Made by a program: the position numbers and the translations under genes
The notes under the pieces: model-generated
Databases searched by the model: none
The model's input: the letters and a program-made list of their open reading frames with translations, nothing else
Told to the model about the DNA's origin: nothing
Shown here: positions 1 through 7,430 of the stretch, piece by piece
Position numbering within the stretch: position 1 is the stretch's first letter
How the letters are laid out: each line of letters starts with the position of its first letter
Source of the DNA: Echinostoma caproni
Taxonomy: Eukaryota > Platyhelminthes > Trematoda > Plagiorchiida > Echinostomatidae
Direction: 5' to 3'
Assembly: GCA_900618425.1 (NCBI GenBank)
Contig: UZAN01044577.1
Span: 20,176-30,475 of the forward strand
Length of the DNA: 10,300 nt

Positions 1-2136
1 GCCAGCAAAAAGAACTGTATGTTAGTCTCTCCCTACCCTGGTGATATGGCCCTCCCCCCCTGTTTTATGTTTTGTCTGTTTTTAATGTATTTTGCCTCAC
101 TCTGTTGCTATGCTAAAACCCTATATGAACATTGTATTTTCTGCAGTATGCACCATGTTGAGATGCAGCGAAATCGTCCTGGACATAAATCGTTCAGTAT
201 TGCAATATGGTCTTTTCTTTTCAAATTAATCTCGGGAAAGGCTTGTTTCAGTTGTAGATGTATGTCATTGTTCAACAATGAGTGCCATGGTAGCCACGCT
301 ACCCAATGATGAACACTCCCAACTGATTCGTTCGGTTCTCGAATCATTCCGGAAAATATAATAAAAATAACCGGTTATGACACGTCACCCAGAGAATGCA
401 ATTCCCATTGAATTGAACAAATCAAGTCAATAGATAATTCTTATTGTTTGCTATTCAGTGTGTGTGTGAGCGTGTGCACGTTTCGATATTTATGATCGCA
501 GGCCACGTCCGACAACTCATAGCCTAGGACTACTCTTGATCAGACCGAGTGATCGAACTGCACCTATAGGGCTGAGGACGGGATGGCCAGAAGAATAAAA
601 CTGCAAGCATGAACGGGTAGACGCGTGTCACAAATCACCGAGCTCGTCTGCGCAGTTTAGATTGACAAGCAAGCACCGGGATGAAGTCGAACAAGTTGGA
701 GACAGTGCTCCAGAAATGTTGTCATCTAGTTGTCAGACTGAGAAGTGATACGTCGAACAGAACAGTGAGAAGAATTTCAAAGTTGAACAAATGAATGGAA
801 TAGATGACATTACGGTAGATTCAATGATGTAAAGCAGATAGCACAATGTGACCGTGACTGATATCGATTGGAAATTCAGCGGGATCTCATTCAACTGTTT
901 ACGCACCATATATGGGCATAGTTGACATGGTTTCCTTGGTTCAAACTGACAGAAATTGGTAACTGAATTATTCCTAAAGTTATTTTGGAATGATGAACGA
1001 GGAAAGGACGGGGAGAATGCTGGTTACATAGCGTCAGAAAACCGAGGTGCTACAATATACACGGTTACGTAACGGAAAACGGTTATCAGCGGGAGATAAC
1101 AAGTTAGTAATTGTTATGTAGTAAACATTTTTTTAAAAATCACTCTAAGCAGATAGTCAGAAATTAATCAAAACGATAGAAAATTTAACCAAATCGAACA
1201 CTGATCAAACAATGGGGTCAAGCGATTTACGGAATATGGATATAAGAAGGATAAGTTGTCAGCGATGGAATAGGAGAATGGTGGAGATGAGCGATTGCAA
1301 AACAATTTCCATACCAATAACAAATGCATTAAGAAGGCATTTTGCATGTAAAAACTAGCCTTTAAAAGACGAATGACAGCAAACCCAAGCCACTTTGTAC
1401 TTCAGCGTTCGAAGATATGTAACACTAGGAAAGCTTTGAGTTAGCCAGTGCAGTGCCCGGTATCCTACACATGTTGTGCCACTGCACTTGCTGGAAGTTT
1501 TCAACCCCTACGAAGTGACACTATGCTTCGAGTTTGCTCACTCATTCTGATCGATATTGTGGCTTTCAGTCCGTTCGACGTACCGTGAACCGCAAGTAAA
1601 TTGAAAAAGTGAGGAGCAGCTGAATTTGACTGAATCCTTTAATGTGTCTTTGTTTAGTAGAGTCAGTGAGTAGATAGTCCTCCGAATCACGATCAAACAG
1701 ACATCGGAATAGGTAGACTCAACTGTGTTATGAATTCAACGACTAACCTGTGCAATTAAACCATTTCCTTCAAATGGGACACTAATCAAAACGGATCTCT
1801 TTTGTAATCGTGTGCATTTTACCCTGATAAGTATGCTATTTTTGTGTATAAAAACTACAGGGTAGTCATAAATAGATAAGGGACTCATCAACTCTCTGAG
1901 TTCCAGCTGTGTGTGACCGAAGAATGCAAACAGGAATTTCTGATGAAGAAGGTTTGGTTAACTACCTTCATTTCTGTGCCTTGATGAACAAAACGCTTGC
2001 AGATCTTTCTCACATTCATTCACATATTACGCGTGTGTGGTAATTGGATCTCAACAAAAGTGTTGAATGGTTTTATTTTAAAGCCGCATTCAATCTTACG
2101 AGCTTTAAGTGAAATCTTTAGGAATTCAGTCGACAG
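1..2136. other. Gene-free stretch, no recognisable element
   Basis: No open frame here resembles a known protein, and the longest (19-309 plus, 108-347 minus) overlap each other antisense with no domain pattern. There is a short GT-rich run near 458-478, a C run at 53-59 and a hairpin at 1445-1494. The base composition is ordinary AT-leaning non-coding DNA. It may be intron or intergenic sequence containing very old repeats that I cannot identify by eye. I see no exon with both splice signals and coding bias. Confidence 0.6.
1445..1494. repeat. Imperfect inverted repeat (hairpin)
   Basis: TGCAGTG (1449-1455) is the exact reverse complement of CACTGCA (1480-1486). The outer CCAG (1445-1448) pairs with CTGG (1491-1494) across a 4-nt bulge (1487-1490). 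The loop is 24 nt. That gives 11 base pairs, moderate for a 2 kb stretch, so it may be chance. No adjacent mobile-element boundary or small-RNA precursor signal is visible. Confidence 0.4.
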
Positions 2137-2337
2137 TCACAACCTTGGCGTGACAATCCACGTGTGAAGAATGTGGCAGTCTAATTTACAATATTGACAA
2201 AATATTGAAAATCGGTTTTCGTAGCTCGAGTGAACTGAATTCCATTTCGCCTGTTCACCGAGCCTGGGCAATTTGTTTGCAAACGTTTCATCACCAGCCG
2301 AGGTGACATCATCATCAGTGCTTGGGAAGTGGTCACT
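2137..2337 (-). repeat. Possible interspersed-repeat segment beside the PLE relic
   Basis: On the minus strand this segment stays open for 66 codons from just after a stop at 2340-2338 to a stop at 2139-2137. It includes the peptide DVTSAGDETFANKLPRLGEQ. It lies directly downstream, in element orientation, of the broken Penelope-like reverse transcriptase, where the motif C (YVDD-type) part of that enzyme should be. Its wording resembles repeats I associate with trematode genomes, but I cannot name a family. It could be an unrelated repeat that replaced the PLE 3' half, or PLE-derived non-coding sequence. No function is claimed. Confidence 0.3.
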
Positions 2338-2358
2338 TCACACTTCACTGACGATTTT

Positions 2359-3138
2359 TAATCACCTTCTATGTTGTCCTCCAGCTTTGACATGAATATA
2401 TCACCTAAGATTTATCGAAGTGGGCCTCCCACAGACATTCCATTTATCTGACTGTGGGGTGTACCCTTGACCGGGAACTGCATATTAAAAAACACAATCA
2501 CAATAGGGTTCTCAGTTTAGTTGCTCGGAATCCATTTTCAATAGTATATTTACAAACCTCATCCACGGCGTCCAGGAACGATACGTTAACCAATAACAAA
2601 TCGACCTCATACGAGGCAAAAAACATTGATAATAATCTTTTTTTCGACAAGAATTAATTGTCCAACCCAAAATGGAAGTGCCTCACGGATGGAAATGATC
2701 TGCATTCAGCTGGTCACTGGCCAAATCCCTGTTGAAGTGAGTTGTTCATTAGGAGAATCGGGCACGAAGCTGCCCGTAGTTTATGAAACTTTGGTAAACG
2801 ACAAATATGTGGTATTCGTGTCCTCGAGGTCTGCTGACGGGAATTACTCCGCTTTTCAAAAGCTCTTTGGAATAGGCACTGATCTTGTTCCCCAGTAACT
2901 CCAGTTCTCCTTCCTTATTGGAAAGAAGTGGAACTGATCACCATCAGGGAGAATCGTCCCCCATTTTCCTCACTTTTCCATTCTTGTTGGGAATGACTAT
3001 TCCGGATCCTTTGTCCAGTGAGAAAATCACAACAGTATCATCATCATTCATTAAATAGTTAAAGACTTTCAGATGGTCTTGTGTGAGGTGGGAGTTATGA
3101 CGGGATATTATGACTCTTAAATGATGAACAAGACTCAC
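2359..3138 (-). pseudogene. Penelope-like element reverse transcriptase relic
   Basis: Reading from high to low coordinates, four blocks follow the order of a PLE reverse transcriptase, an enzyme that copies element RNA into DNA. Block 1 (3138-2944) holds LTQDHLKVFNYL and DKGSGIVI (3015-2992), the N-terminal DKG motif. Block 2 (about 2925-2685, another frame) holds KELLKSGVIP and a decayed form of the YGLPK-x-HK...PLRP stretch, ending LRARFS before two stops (2751-2746). Block 3 (2626-2498) contains SYEVDLLLVNVSFLDAVDEV, matching the motif A region usually written FDV-SLFTNVP; the catalytic Asp appears as Glu. Block 4 (about 2492-2359) has GMSVGGPL (2441-2418), the motif B counterpart of GxAMGSPL, then a stop and LGDIFMSKLED. 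No YVDD motif C and no GIY-YIG endonuclease follow, so the copy is truncated as well as frameshifted and cannot be active. Family assignment rests on motif order, each block being individually degenerate. Confidence 0.72.
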
Positions 3139-3456
3139 TAATCTAGCTTTGAAATATCTATCATAGTGCTTCTAGTGTAACCGGCTCAAGGCCTTTTAAA
3201 CGGTGCACCAAATTTCAAATTGCGCACTATCTTCAAAGCTTCCTACTTTTCAATTTGCTATTTCAAATTTTAATTTCAATGCAATATATTGTGTTGTATT
3301 TTGTAGGGCATGTTATGCCCACATTGACAAACCAACTCCGGGAAATGTTCTGTGTCGCGTTTGTGTTACCGTATCTATCGCACCTTCAATGTGGGATTTC
3401 AACACATACAGTGTTACTTGTTCAGATCTCTCAAACTAATTGGATGTTTCTAGTAC
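3139..3456. other. AT-rich spacer between PLE relic and LINE fragment
   Basis: Two overlapping plus-strand open frames (3203-3439 and 3255-3479) have no recognisable domain and look accidental. The stretch may contain further decayed PLE 5' sequence on the minus strand, as stops crowd just upstream of the first clear PLE block, or LINE sequence too eroded to read. Nothing firmer can be supported. Confidence 0.5.
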
Positions 3457-3629
3457 TTTCAAAATGTTCAACTCGATGATTCTACAGTGACTAATAACAA
3501 TCTTTTATCCAGGGTGAACTCTACCAAATATCTTGGTGTAACCATAAATAATGATTTTCGTTGGTCAACCCACATACACAACTGTACTAGTCAAATGCGG
3601 CACCTATCATTTCAAATACGAAAGCTCCG
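3457..3629 (+). mobile_element. LINE family A fragment, reverse transcriptase C-terminal region
   Basis: The plus strand encodes FQNVQLDDSTVTNNN followed by RVNSTKYLGVTINNDFRWS and FQIRKLR. The KYLGV-x-(I/F)-x-(N/S)-DL-x-W signature lies after the catalytic domain in reverse transcriptases of CR1/jockey-type non-LTR retrotransposons. A second copy of the same family, clearly homologous at DNA and protein level, lies inverted at about 5665-5500. Compared with that copy, this one has a 1-nt deletion near 3458 that breaks the frame upstream. Homology stops abruptly at about 3629, where SINE-like sequence takes over in the middle of the coding frame. It is a non-functional fragment truncated at both ends. 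Confidence 0.75.
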
Positions 3630-3630
3630 T

Positions 3631-3923
3631 GTGCTCCTTATTGGTCATCACAAACATTTTCATCGCATTTGACTGTTTTTGAACAGTAGTTCAAACGGAT
3701 GGCTAAGCAGTTAAGACTATAAAGGTATCTCGAAAACTCCTGGCATGTGCATTTAGAAGTGATTCCATCACGCTGGCATCCAGATGCCACATTCTGATTT
3801 TCTATACGATATGTTTAACATAAGGGAATAATGCAGTGTTTCATGTGGGTAGCCGTGAAATACGGAAAGATCCTCAAGGGACAAAGCAAATAACGGATAA
3901 ACAGACACAAGTTTGCTAGAAGN
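3631..3923 (+). mobile_element. Truncated copy of the hammerhead-SINE-like repeat (tail only)
   Basis: This segment is a direct repeat of 4452-4747, roughly 90% identical by eye, with an 87-bp identical core (3791-3877 equals 4615-4701). It lacks the pol III-like head and the ribozyme core of the longer copy and starts only 2 nt inside the predicted 3' cleavage product. Its left edge abuts LINE-A coding sequence at about 3629. Its right edge falls at the single ambiguous base N3923, immediately after TAGAAG (TACAAG in the other copy). No gene is encoded; the minus-strand open frames here are accidental and appear in both copies. Confidence 0.8.
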
Positions 3924-4267
3924 TAATAACCGACAATTGATGAGACTGAGTCTGGAGTGCACACAACAACACCCGATGTATGTGTTGTTTTACAATCGTG
4001 ACAATCCGGTAAAATACACGTCAAAAATATCCCAGTTATGCAAATCCTCATTGATCAGTCATCGGAGTACTCAAAATACCAAACGATCAAATTCTGATGT
4101 CAAATCTTGTGGCACTGGTGACCGGCAATCACCACCGTCTTGTATTAGCTGTCTTCGCTATGCGTCCCTCTACATCATTGCATTTGACTGTATGGACTTG
4201 TGGGGCATTACCGATCTCCCAAAGAGTGAGTGAAATCCACTGGTGCCTATGAACAATCGAATGGGCT
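3924..4267. other. Unassigned spacer between the two repeat copies
   Basis: A plus-strand open frame (3913-4233) crosses the N at 3923 and starts inside the preceding repeat. It resembles no domain I know and is probably accidental. The segment has no homology with other parts of the window that I can see. It could be unique intronic DNA or part of a mobile element of which only the ends repeat. Confidence 0.5.
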
Positions 4268-4330
4268 AATCCAAACTTGATACTCTAAATTGATTGAGCC
4301 ATTCGCAATAGGTTATGACCATCGAACGTC

Positions 4331-4342
4331 TAGCTCGGGGGT
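4331..4342 (+). promoter_or_regulatory. A-box-like internal RNA polymerase III signal
   Basis: TAGCTCGGGGGT resembles the tRNA A-box consensus TRGCNNAGYNGG with mismatches in its second half. It lies 44 nt upstream of a perfect B box, within the usual tRNA-gene range. Alone it would not be convincing; its position relative to the B box is the main support. Confidence 0.45.
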
Positions 4343-4374
4343 ACGGGATTTGAAGTCCCGACCTGACTGATCGC

Positions 4375-4385
4375 GGTTCGAGTCC
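4375..4385 (+). promoter_or_regulatory. B box of RNA polymerase III internal promoter
   Basis: GGTTCGAGTCC is an exact match to the B-box consensus GGTTCGANTCC that TFIIIC binds in tRNA genes and tRNA-derived SINEs. The flanks do not form a tRNA T-arm, so this is a tRNA-derived promoter rather than a tRNA gene. The hammerhead-like fold begins 23 nt downstream, so transcription from here would include it. Confidence 0.7.
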
Positions 4386-4408
4386 TGACAGGGACACAAT
4401 AAGTACGT

Positions 4409-4455
4409 GCACTGCGGACGAGTCCCAAACAGGACGGGAAACAGCTGTCCAGTGC
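4409..4455 (+). ncRNA. Type I hammerhead ribozyme-like motif, minimal stem III
   Basis: Stem I is GCACTG (4409-4414) paired perfectly with CAGTGC (4450-4455). The next seven bases CGGACGA (4415-4421) match the core CUGANGA except U4 to G. Stem II is GTCC (4422-4425) with GGAC (4432-4435), enclosing the loop CAAACA. Then comes GGGAAA (4436-4441), the conserved GAAA with two extra G. Stem III is reduced to the palindrome CAGCTG (4442-4447), followed by T4448 and C4449, giving the cleavage triplet GUC with cleavage predicted after 4449. Very short palindromic stem III is known from hammerheads of Penelope-like and Smα-type elements, which may act as dimers. The U4 change and the extra bases suggest this copy is weak or inactive. 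Confidence 0.68.
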
Positions 4456-4937
4456 TCTTTGTCGGTCATCATAAACATTTCCATCGCGTTTGAGTGTTTT
4501 TGAACAGTAATTCAAACGGATGACTGCGCAGTTAGGAATATGAAAAAAATATCTCGAAAACTCTTGGCATGTGCATTTAGAAGTGATTCCATCACGATGG
4601 CATCCAGATGCCATATTCTGATTTTCTATACGATATGTTTAACATAAGGGAATAATGCAGTGTTTCATGTGGGTAGCCGTGAAATACGGAAAGATCCTCA
4701 AAGGACAAAGCAAACAACGGATAAACAAATACAAGTTTGCTACAAGGCCTCAAATCCAAATCAGGTGTTAATGAAGTTCCCTCATTCGGGCATATTTTGC
4801 TGTTCGTGAAAATTGAGATACAGATATCCACATTTAAGGACAGAACAAATGCAAATATGAGAACGTTTCAATGAAAAACCAGCAAATATTATTTCTCCAG
4901 CAATCTGGTATTGATTTGAAGTCTAGTATCTGTTTCA

Positions 4938-5688
4938 TGATTGTATTGTATTGTGTATAACTTTTGCAAGCACTGGAGCTCACATTTCGGCTAAAAGTCC
5001 ATACACGCTAACCATCACAATGTACATGATCAACGGGGAGAAAATGTTTTACAGACATGGGGACATTTCATAAGACAAAGTTAATACGAAGTTCACTTAT
5101 TGTCAGCTCCTTTTTTGTGAGTAGACGAGCAAGATACGGTATAGCTGAATTGCGGTATGCATTAATTCGAGATGAAATTTGGCGGAATTGGGAGCGTGTT
5201 GAATGATGGGAACGACAAAGTGTCAGCTCTGCATGCAATGGGTGGTTAGGATCTGCGAGAATCCTCTCAAAAATTTCACACAGTTAGTTACGAGATATTC
5301 TGAAAGGTTTAAAGTAAACTCATTCACAGGAATAGAATAGACACGACTAATGATGATTAGAGCGCGGCGTAAGACTTTGAAAACCTGTTTGAGTAAACCA
5401 GGACAAATAACTGGCAACAGTAGAGTAAGGCGGGGAAAATACACTGATAAACAAAAGTAGAAATAACTGGCTGGGGTGAGCAAAACTGCCGGAGCTTTCG
5501 TATTTGAAATGACTGGCACCGCAGTTTACCAGTGCAGTTGTGTATGTGGTTTAACCAATGAAGATCACTATCTATGGTTACACCAAGATATTTGGCAGAG
5601 TTCACCCTGGATAAAGGATTGTTATTAGTCACTGTGAAGTCATCGAGTTCAACATTTCCAAATGTAGAGTTATTTTCATGCGGCATAA
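4938..5688 (-). mobile_element. LINE family A copy, 5'-truncated, with intact 3' end
   Basis: On the minus strand this copy encodes the reverse transcriptase C-terminal region of a CR1/jockey-type LINE. TFGNVELDDF (about 5665) is followed by SRVNSAKYLGVTIDSDLHW and FQIRKLRQFCSP. After a frameshift near 5430 come VICPGLLKQVFKVLRRAL and VNEFTLNLSEYLVTNCVKFL. After another near 5235 come ISSRINAYRNSAIPYLARLL and the terminal stop (5070-5068). The 3' UTR runs to a short ATTGT repeat at 4940-4954 (plus-strand sense), the kind of simple-repeat tail that ends many CR1-like elements. The 5' part, including the catalytic fingers and palm, is missing. At 5670-5690 it meets LINE B on the opposite strand. 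With at least two frameshifts it is inactive. Confidence 0.8.
4940..4954 (-). repeat. Short (ACAAT)n tail of LINE A
   Basis: ATTGTATTGTATTGT on the plus strand is three units of a 5-bp repeat. It marks the probable 3' terminus of the minus-strand LINE. Short terminal tandem repeats instead of poly(A) are typical of CR1-clade elements. No clear target-site duplication is visible, as expected for this clade. Confidence 0.55.
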
Positions 5689-5689
5689 G

Positions 5690-6332
5690 ACTCGTTTCTC
5701 CTATGTTCTGGGGAACCGAATACGACTGCATGCCACTGATGAAAGGGATTTGGGAGTTATGGTACAGGAGGACGTAGGATATTCCACGCACTGTGCCAGA
5801 GCATCATCCATGGCTCTAAAGTTGGACTACTCAGACGTGTTTTCGGGTAGTTCGAAAGAGCACTGTTTCCACGCTTGCTATCAGCGTTCGTTCGGCCACA
5901 TACGAAGTTCAAGTATGGAATCCATGGTTAAACCGCGACAAAAAGGCTCTAGAACTTCCGCAGAGGCTGGCAACGAGATTGGTAAAAGGTCTGTATAGCA
6001 AGATATGCTCCGAAACACTGCAATTATTGAGACTCTCCTCATCCCAATACCGCCGACTTCGAGGGGACCTAATATTGGCATATCGCATACTGCATCAACC
6101 CAACCGCCCTTGCTGTTCTATGCTGACTTTATCTCAAAATGATCAGCTCAGGGAACATCCACTAAAGTTGAAGACCCAGAACAGCCACCTCGATTGCCGG
6201 CATCACTCTGCAGTCTGATTGTGCGGCGTATGAAATTCTCTTTCATCTGAAGTAGTGTGTGTTCCTACAGTTGAACTATTTAAATCGAAACTTGATAAAG
6301 CATTGGAACACTTAAAATTTCAACATCCGTGA
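5690..6332 (+). mobile_element. CR1-like LINE B, C-terminal reverse transcriptase remnant
   Basis: The plus strand carries the C-terminal third of a CR1-type LINE protein in three frames. Frame 1 (5690-5825) has ERDLGVMVQEDVGYSTHCAR. Frame 2 (5830-5900) has LRRVFG, a stop, then FERALFPRLLSAFVRPH. Frame 3 (5904-6332) has VQVWNPWLNRDKKALEL, RLATRLVKGLYSKI and YRRLRGDLILAYRILHQ, then VVCVPTVELFKSKLDKALEH and the natural stop 6330-6332. The last frame holds two nonsense codons (6217-6219, and 6232-6234 where Trp is expected in NSLPSEVV-type tails). The ERDLGV, VRPHLEY, WNP and RRLRGDL landmarks are characteristic of this clade. Catalytic motifs and endonuclease are absent. The copy is dead, but its strong residual similarity suggests moderate age. 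Confidence 0.85.
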
Positions 6333-6450
6333 GTGCTCACACACATTATTATCATTGTTATTTCCTCTTTGTGAAGTTATTCAAAACATTCTGTAAAAAT
6401 CCTATGGGGCATGATTAGCTTTAGCTTTGTTAAATCAACTCTAATAAACT
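6333..6450 (+). other. Probable 3' UTR of LINE B
   Basis: Sequence directly after the LINE B stop codon is AT-rich and non-coding, and includes an AATAAAC string at 6441-6447. It is assigned to the LINE by position only, and the element's true 3' end is not visible. I see no terminal tandem repeat. Confidence 0.35.
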
Positions 6451-6699
6451 CAGTATGTGCAGGTAAATTGCAGTGATAGGTTTGAGTTTGCACGGGAAAG
6501 TGTCTGCTTGTTTAAACAAGCACGTGATGCTTTGACCTAATTGCGAATTCATCCAGGATTGCGGAAACTGATGTGCAAGAGCCCCGCACACACAGAGAAA
6601 GAGGAATGAGAACAGAACCAGGAGCAAAATATATGTGACCAAATGACAAATCTGCTGCTCACGAGCCACACATTTTCGTAACAGAAACGGATAAATCAT
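6430..6699 (-). CDS. Hypothetical small ORF with signal-peptide-like start, doubtful
   Basis: The minus strand has an 89-codon ATG-to-stop frame. Its residues 20-42 form a strong hydrophobic stretch (HLVTYILLLVLFSFLFLCVC) followed by GALA, a plausible signal-peptidase site. The remainder has no domain I recognise, and only two cysteines, too few for a cysteine-rich toxin or peptide. The hydrophobic run partly reflects pyrimidine-rich, CT/GT-biased DNA, which produces Leu, Phe and Val by chance. No promoter, splice or polyadenylation context supports expression. It could be a first exon of a secreted-protein gene, but it is more likely accidental. Confidence 0.15.
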   Translation of the reverse strand: MIYPFLLRKCVAREQQICHLVTYILLLVLFSFLFLCVCGALAHQFPQSWMNSQLGQSITCLFKQADTFPCKLKPITAIYLHILSLLELI

Positions 6700-7372
6700 T
6701 TTGGTTGTCCTGAGCTATGCACAAAATGAGAAAAAATACGTTTAGCAGAAAACTCTCATCATTGGTCACATAACAAACGACTAAGTTTGAACTAAACAAG
6801 CAGACACCTTATTATCTGCATCTGTTCACATCATTCTAAAATGACCATCAATCTGGTGATGTGTATGAAAACGGCAAGAAACAAGTAGTAACGGACTAGC
6901 TCGTTTCCAATGATTCATTCACTTGTCGTGAGATACTACTAACTTGTGAGTAGTATTTACCGTAGTTGGTGATTTCTTTCAATGATCAAAAATATAACAA
7001 GACCGCCGAGGGTCAACTGATGTGTCCGAGGGAATAACTACCAACTGCCCCATGTTGACCCGATTTGCTACCAGGTACGGCGATGGTGTGTTTCTGATGA
7101 GATATTTTGTGTAATGTATGGCAAATTGGTGATAGCCCATCTAAAATCTTTTATAAGCAACTATCCTCGACCAGTACCGCCTTTTTGATCAGGAAATCAA
7201 CTTTTGTATTATGTTGTTCGGATGGGGAAGTTTTTGTCTCAGTCTGCGAGGTGTGAGCTCGCTTCAATTCCATGGCACTGATTTGGGCTGCTGGGGATTG
7301 GTTGAAGAGATGACTGAGTCCAGAGTGGTGATGAAGTTTGGAGACCGACTGTTCTCGTTCATTTGGGGGCTG
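6700..7372. other. Gene-free stretch
   Basis: No coding region or element is recognised. An 8-bp perfect inverted repeat, GGGTCAAC (7010-7017) and GTTGACCC (7054-7061), sits next to a direct CCGAGGG repeat (7006-7012 and 7026-7032). These may be the edges of an old mobile element, but no length or family can be given. The plus-strand open frame at 7211-7447 ends in GT-repeat-derived Val/Cys runs and is not a gene. Confidence 0.5.
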
Positions 7373-7430
7373 GTGTGTGTGTGTGTGTTCAAAAGCTCAG
7401 TCTGTGTGAGAGGGGTGTGTGTGTGTGTGT
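7373..7430. repeat. Interrupted (GT)n microsatellite
   Basis: Two GT runs, at 7373-7388 and 7415-7430, are separated by 26 nt of GT-rich sequence. This is a common dinucleotide repeat in animal non-coding DNA. It is likely length-variable between individuals. No regulatory role can be inferred. Confidence 0.85.

Larger units (their letters stand above)
4310..4747 (+). mobile_element. tRNA-type SINE-like element with hammerhead motif
   Basis: A pol III-promoter-like head (A-box-like 4331-4342, B box 4375-4385) is followed by a hammerhead-ribozyme-like fold (4409-4455). A roughly 290-nt tail (4452-4747) recurs at 3631-3923. This architecture matches Smα-type SINE-like elements of schistosomes, small non-autonomous repeats with pol III signals and hammerhead ribozymes. 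The left boundary is uncertain; the right edge is set by where the two copies diverge. AATCCAAA occurs at 4268-4275 and again at 4753-4760 and may be a target-site duplication, but 8 bp is weak evidence and would place the left end near 4276. No protein is encoded. Movement would depend on a partner retrotransposon, which cannot be identified here. Confidence 0.7.

Noticed and set aside
2626..2898. 90-codon plus-strand open frame
   Set aside because: It lies antisense to the Penelope-like relic, whose minus-strand motifs explain the sequence; the plus-strand protein has no recognisable domain.
4310..4408. True tRNA gene
   Set aside because: A B box and an A-box-like string are present, but no cloverleaf with acceptor, anticodon and T stems can be drawn.
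5357..5791. 144-codon minus-strand frame as an intact gene
   Set aside because: Only its middle is LINE-A reverse transcriptase. Its start lies antisense in LINE B, and its last residues are out of the element's true frame after a frameshift.
7090..7105. CTGATGAG core-like string
   Set aside because: No GAAA partner or paired stems occur within a suitable distance.
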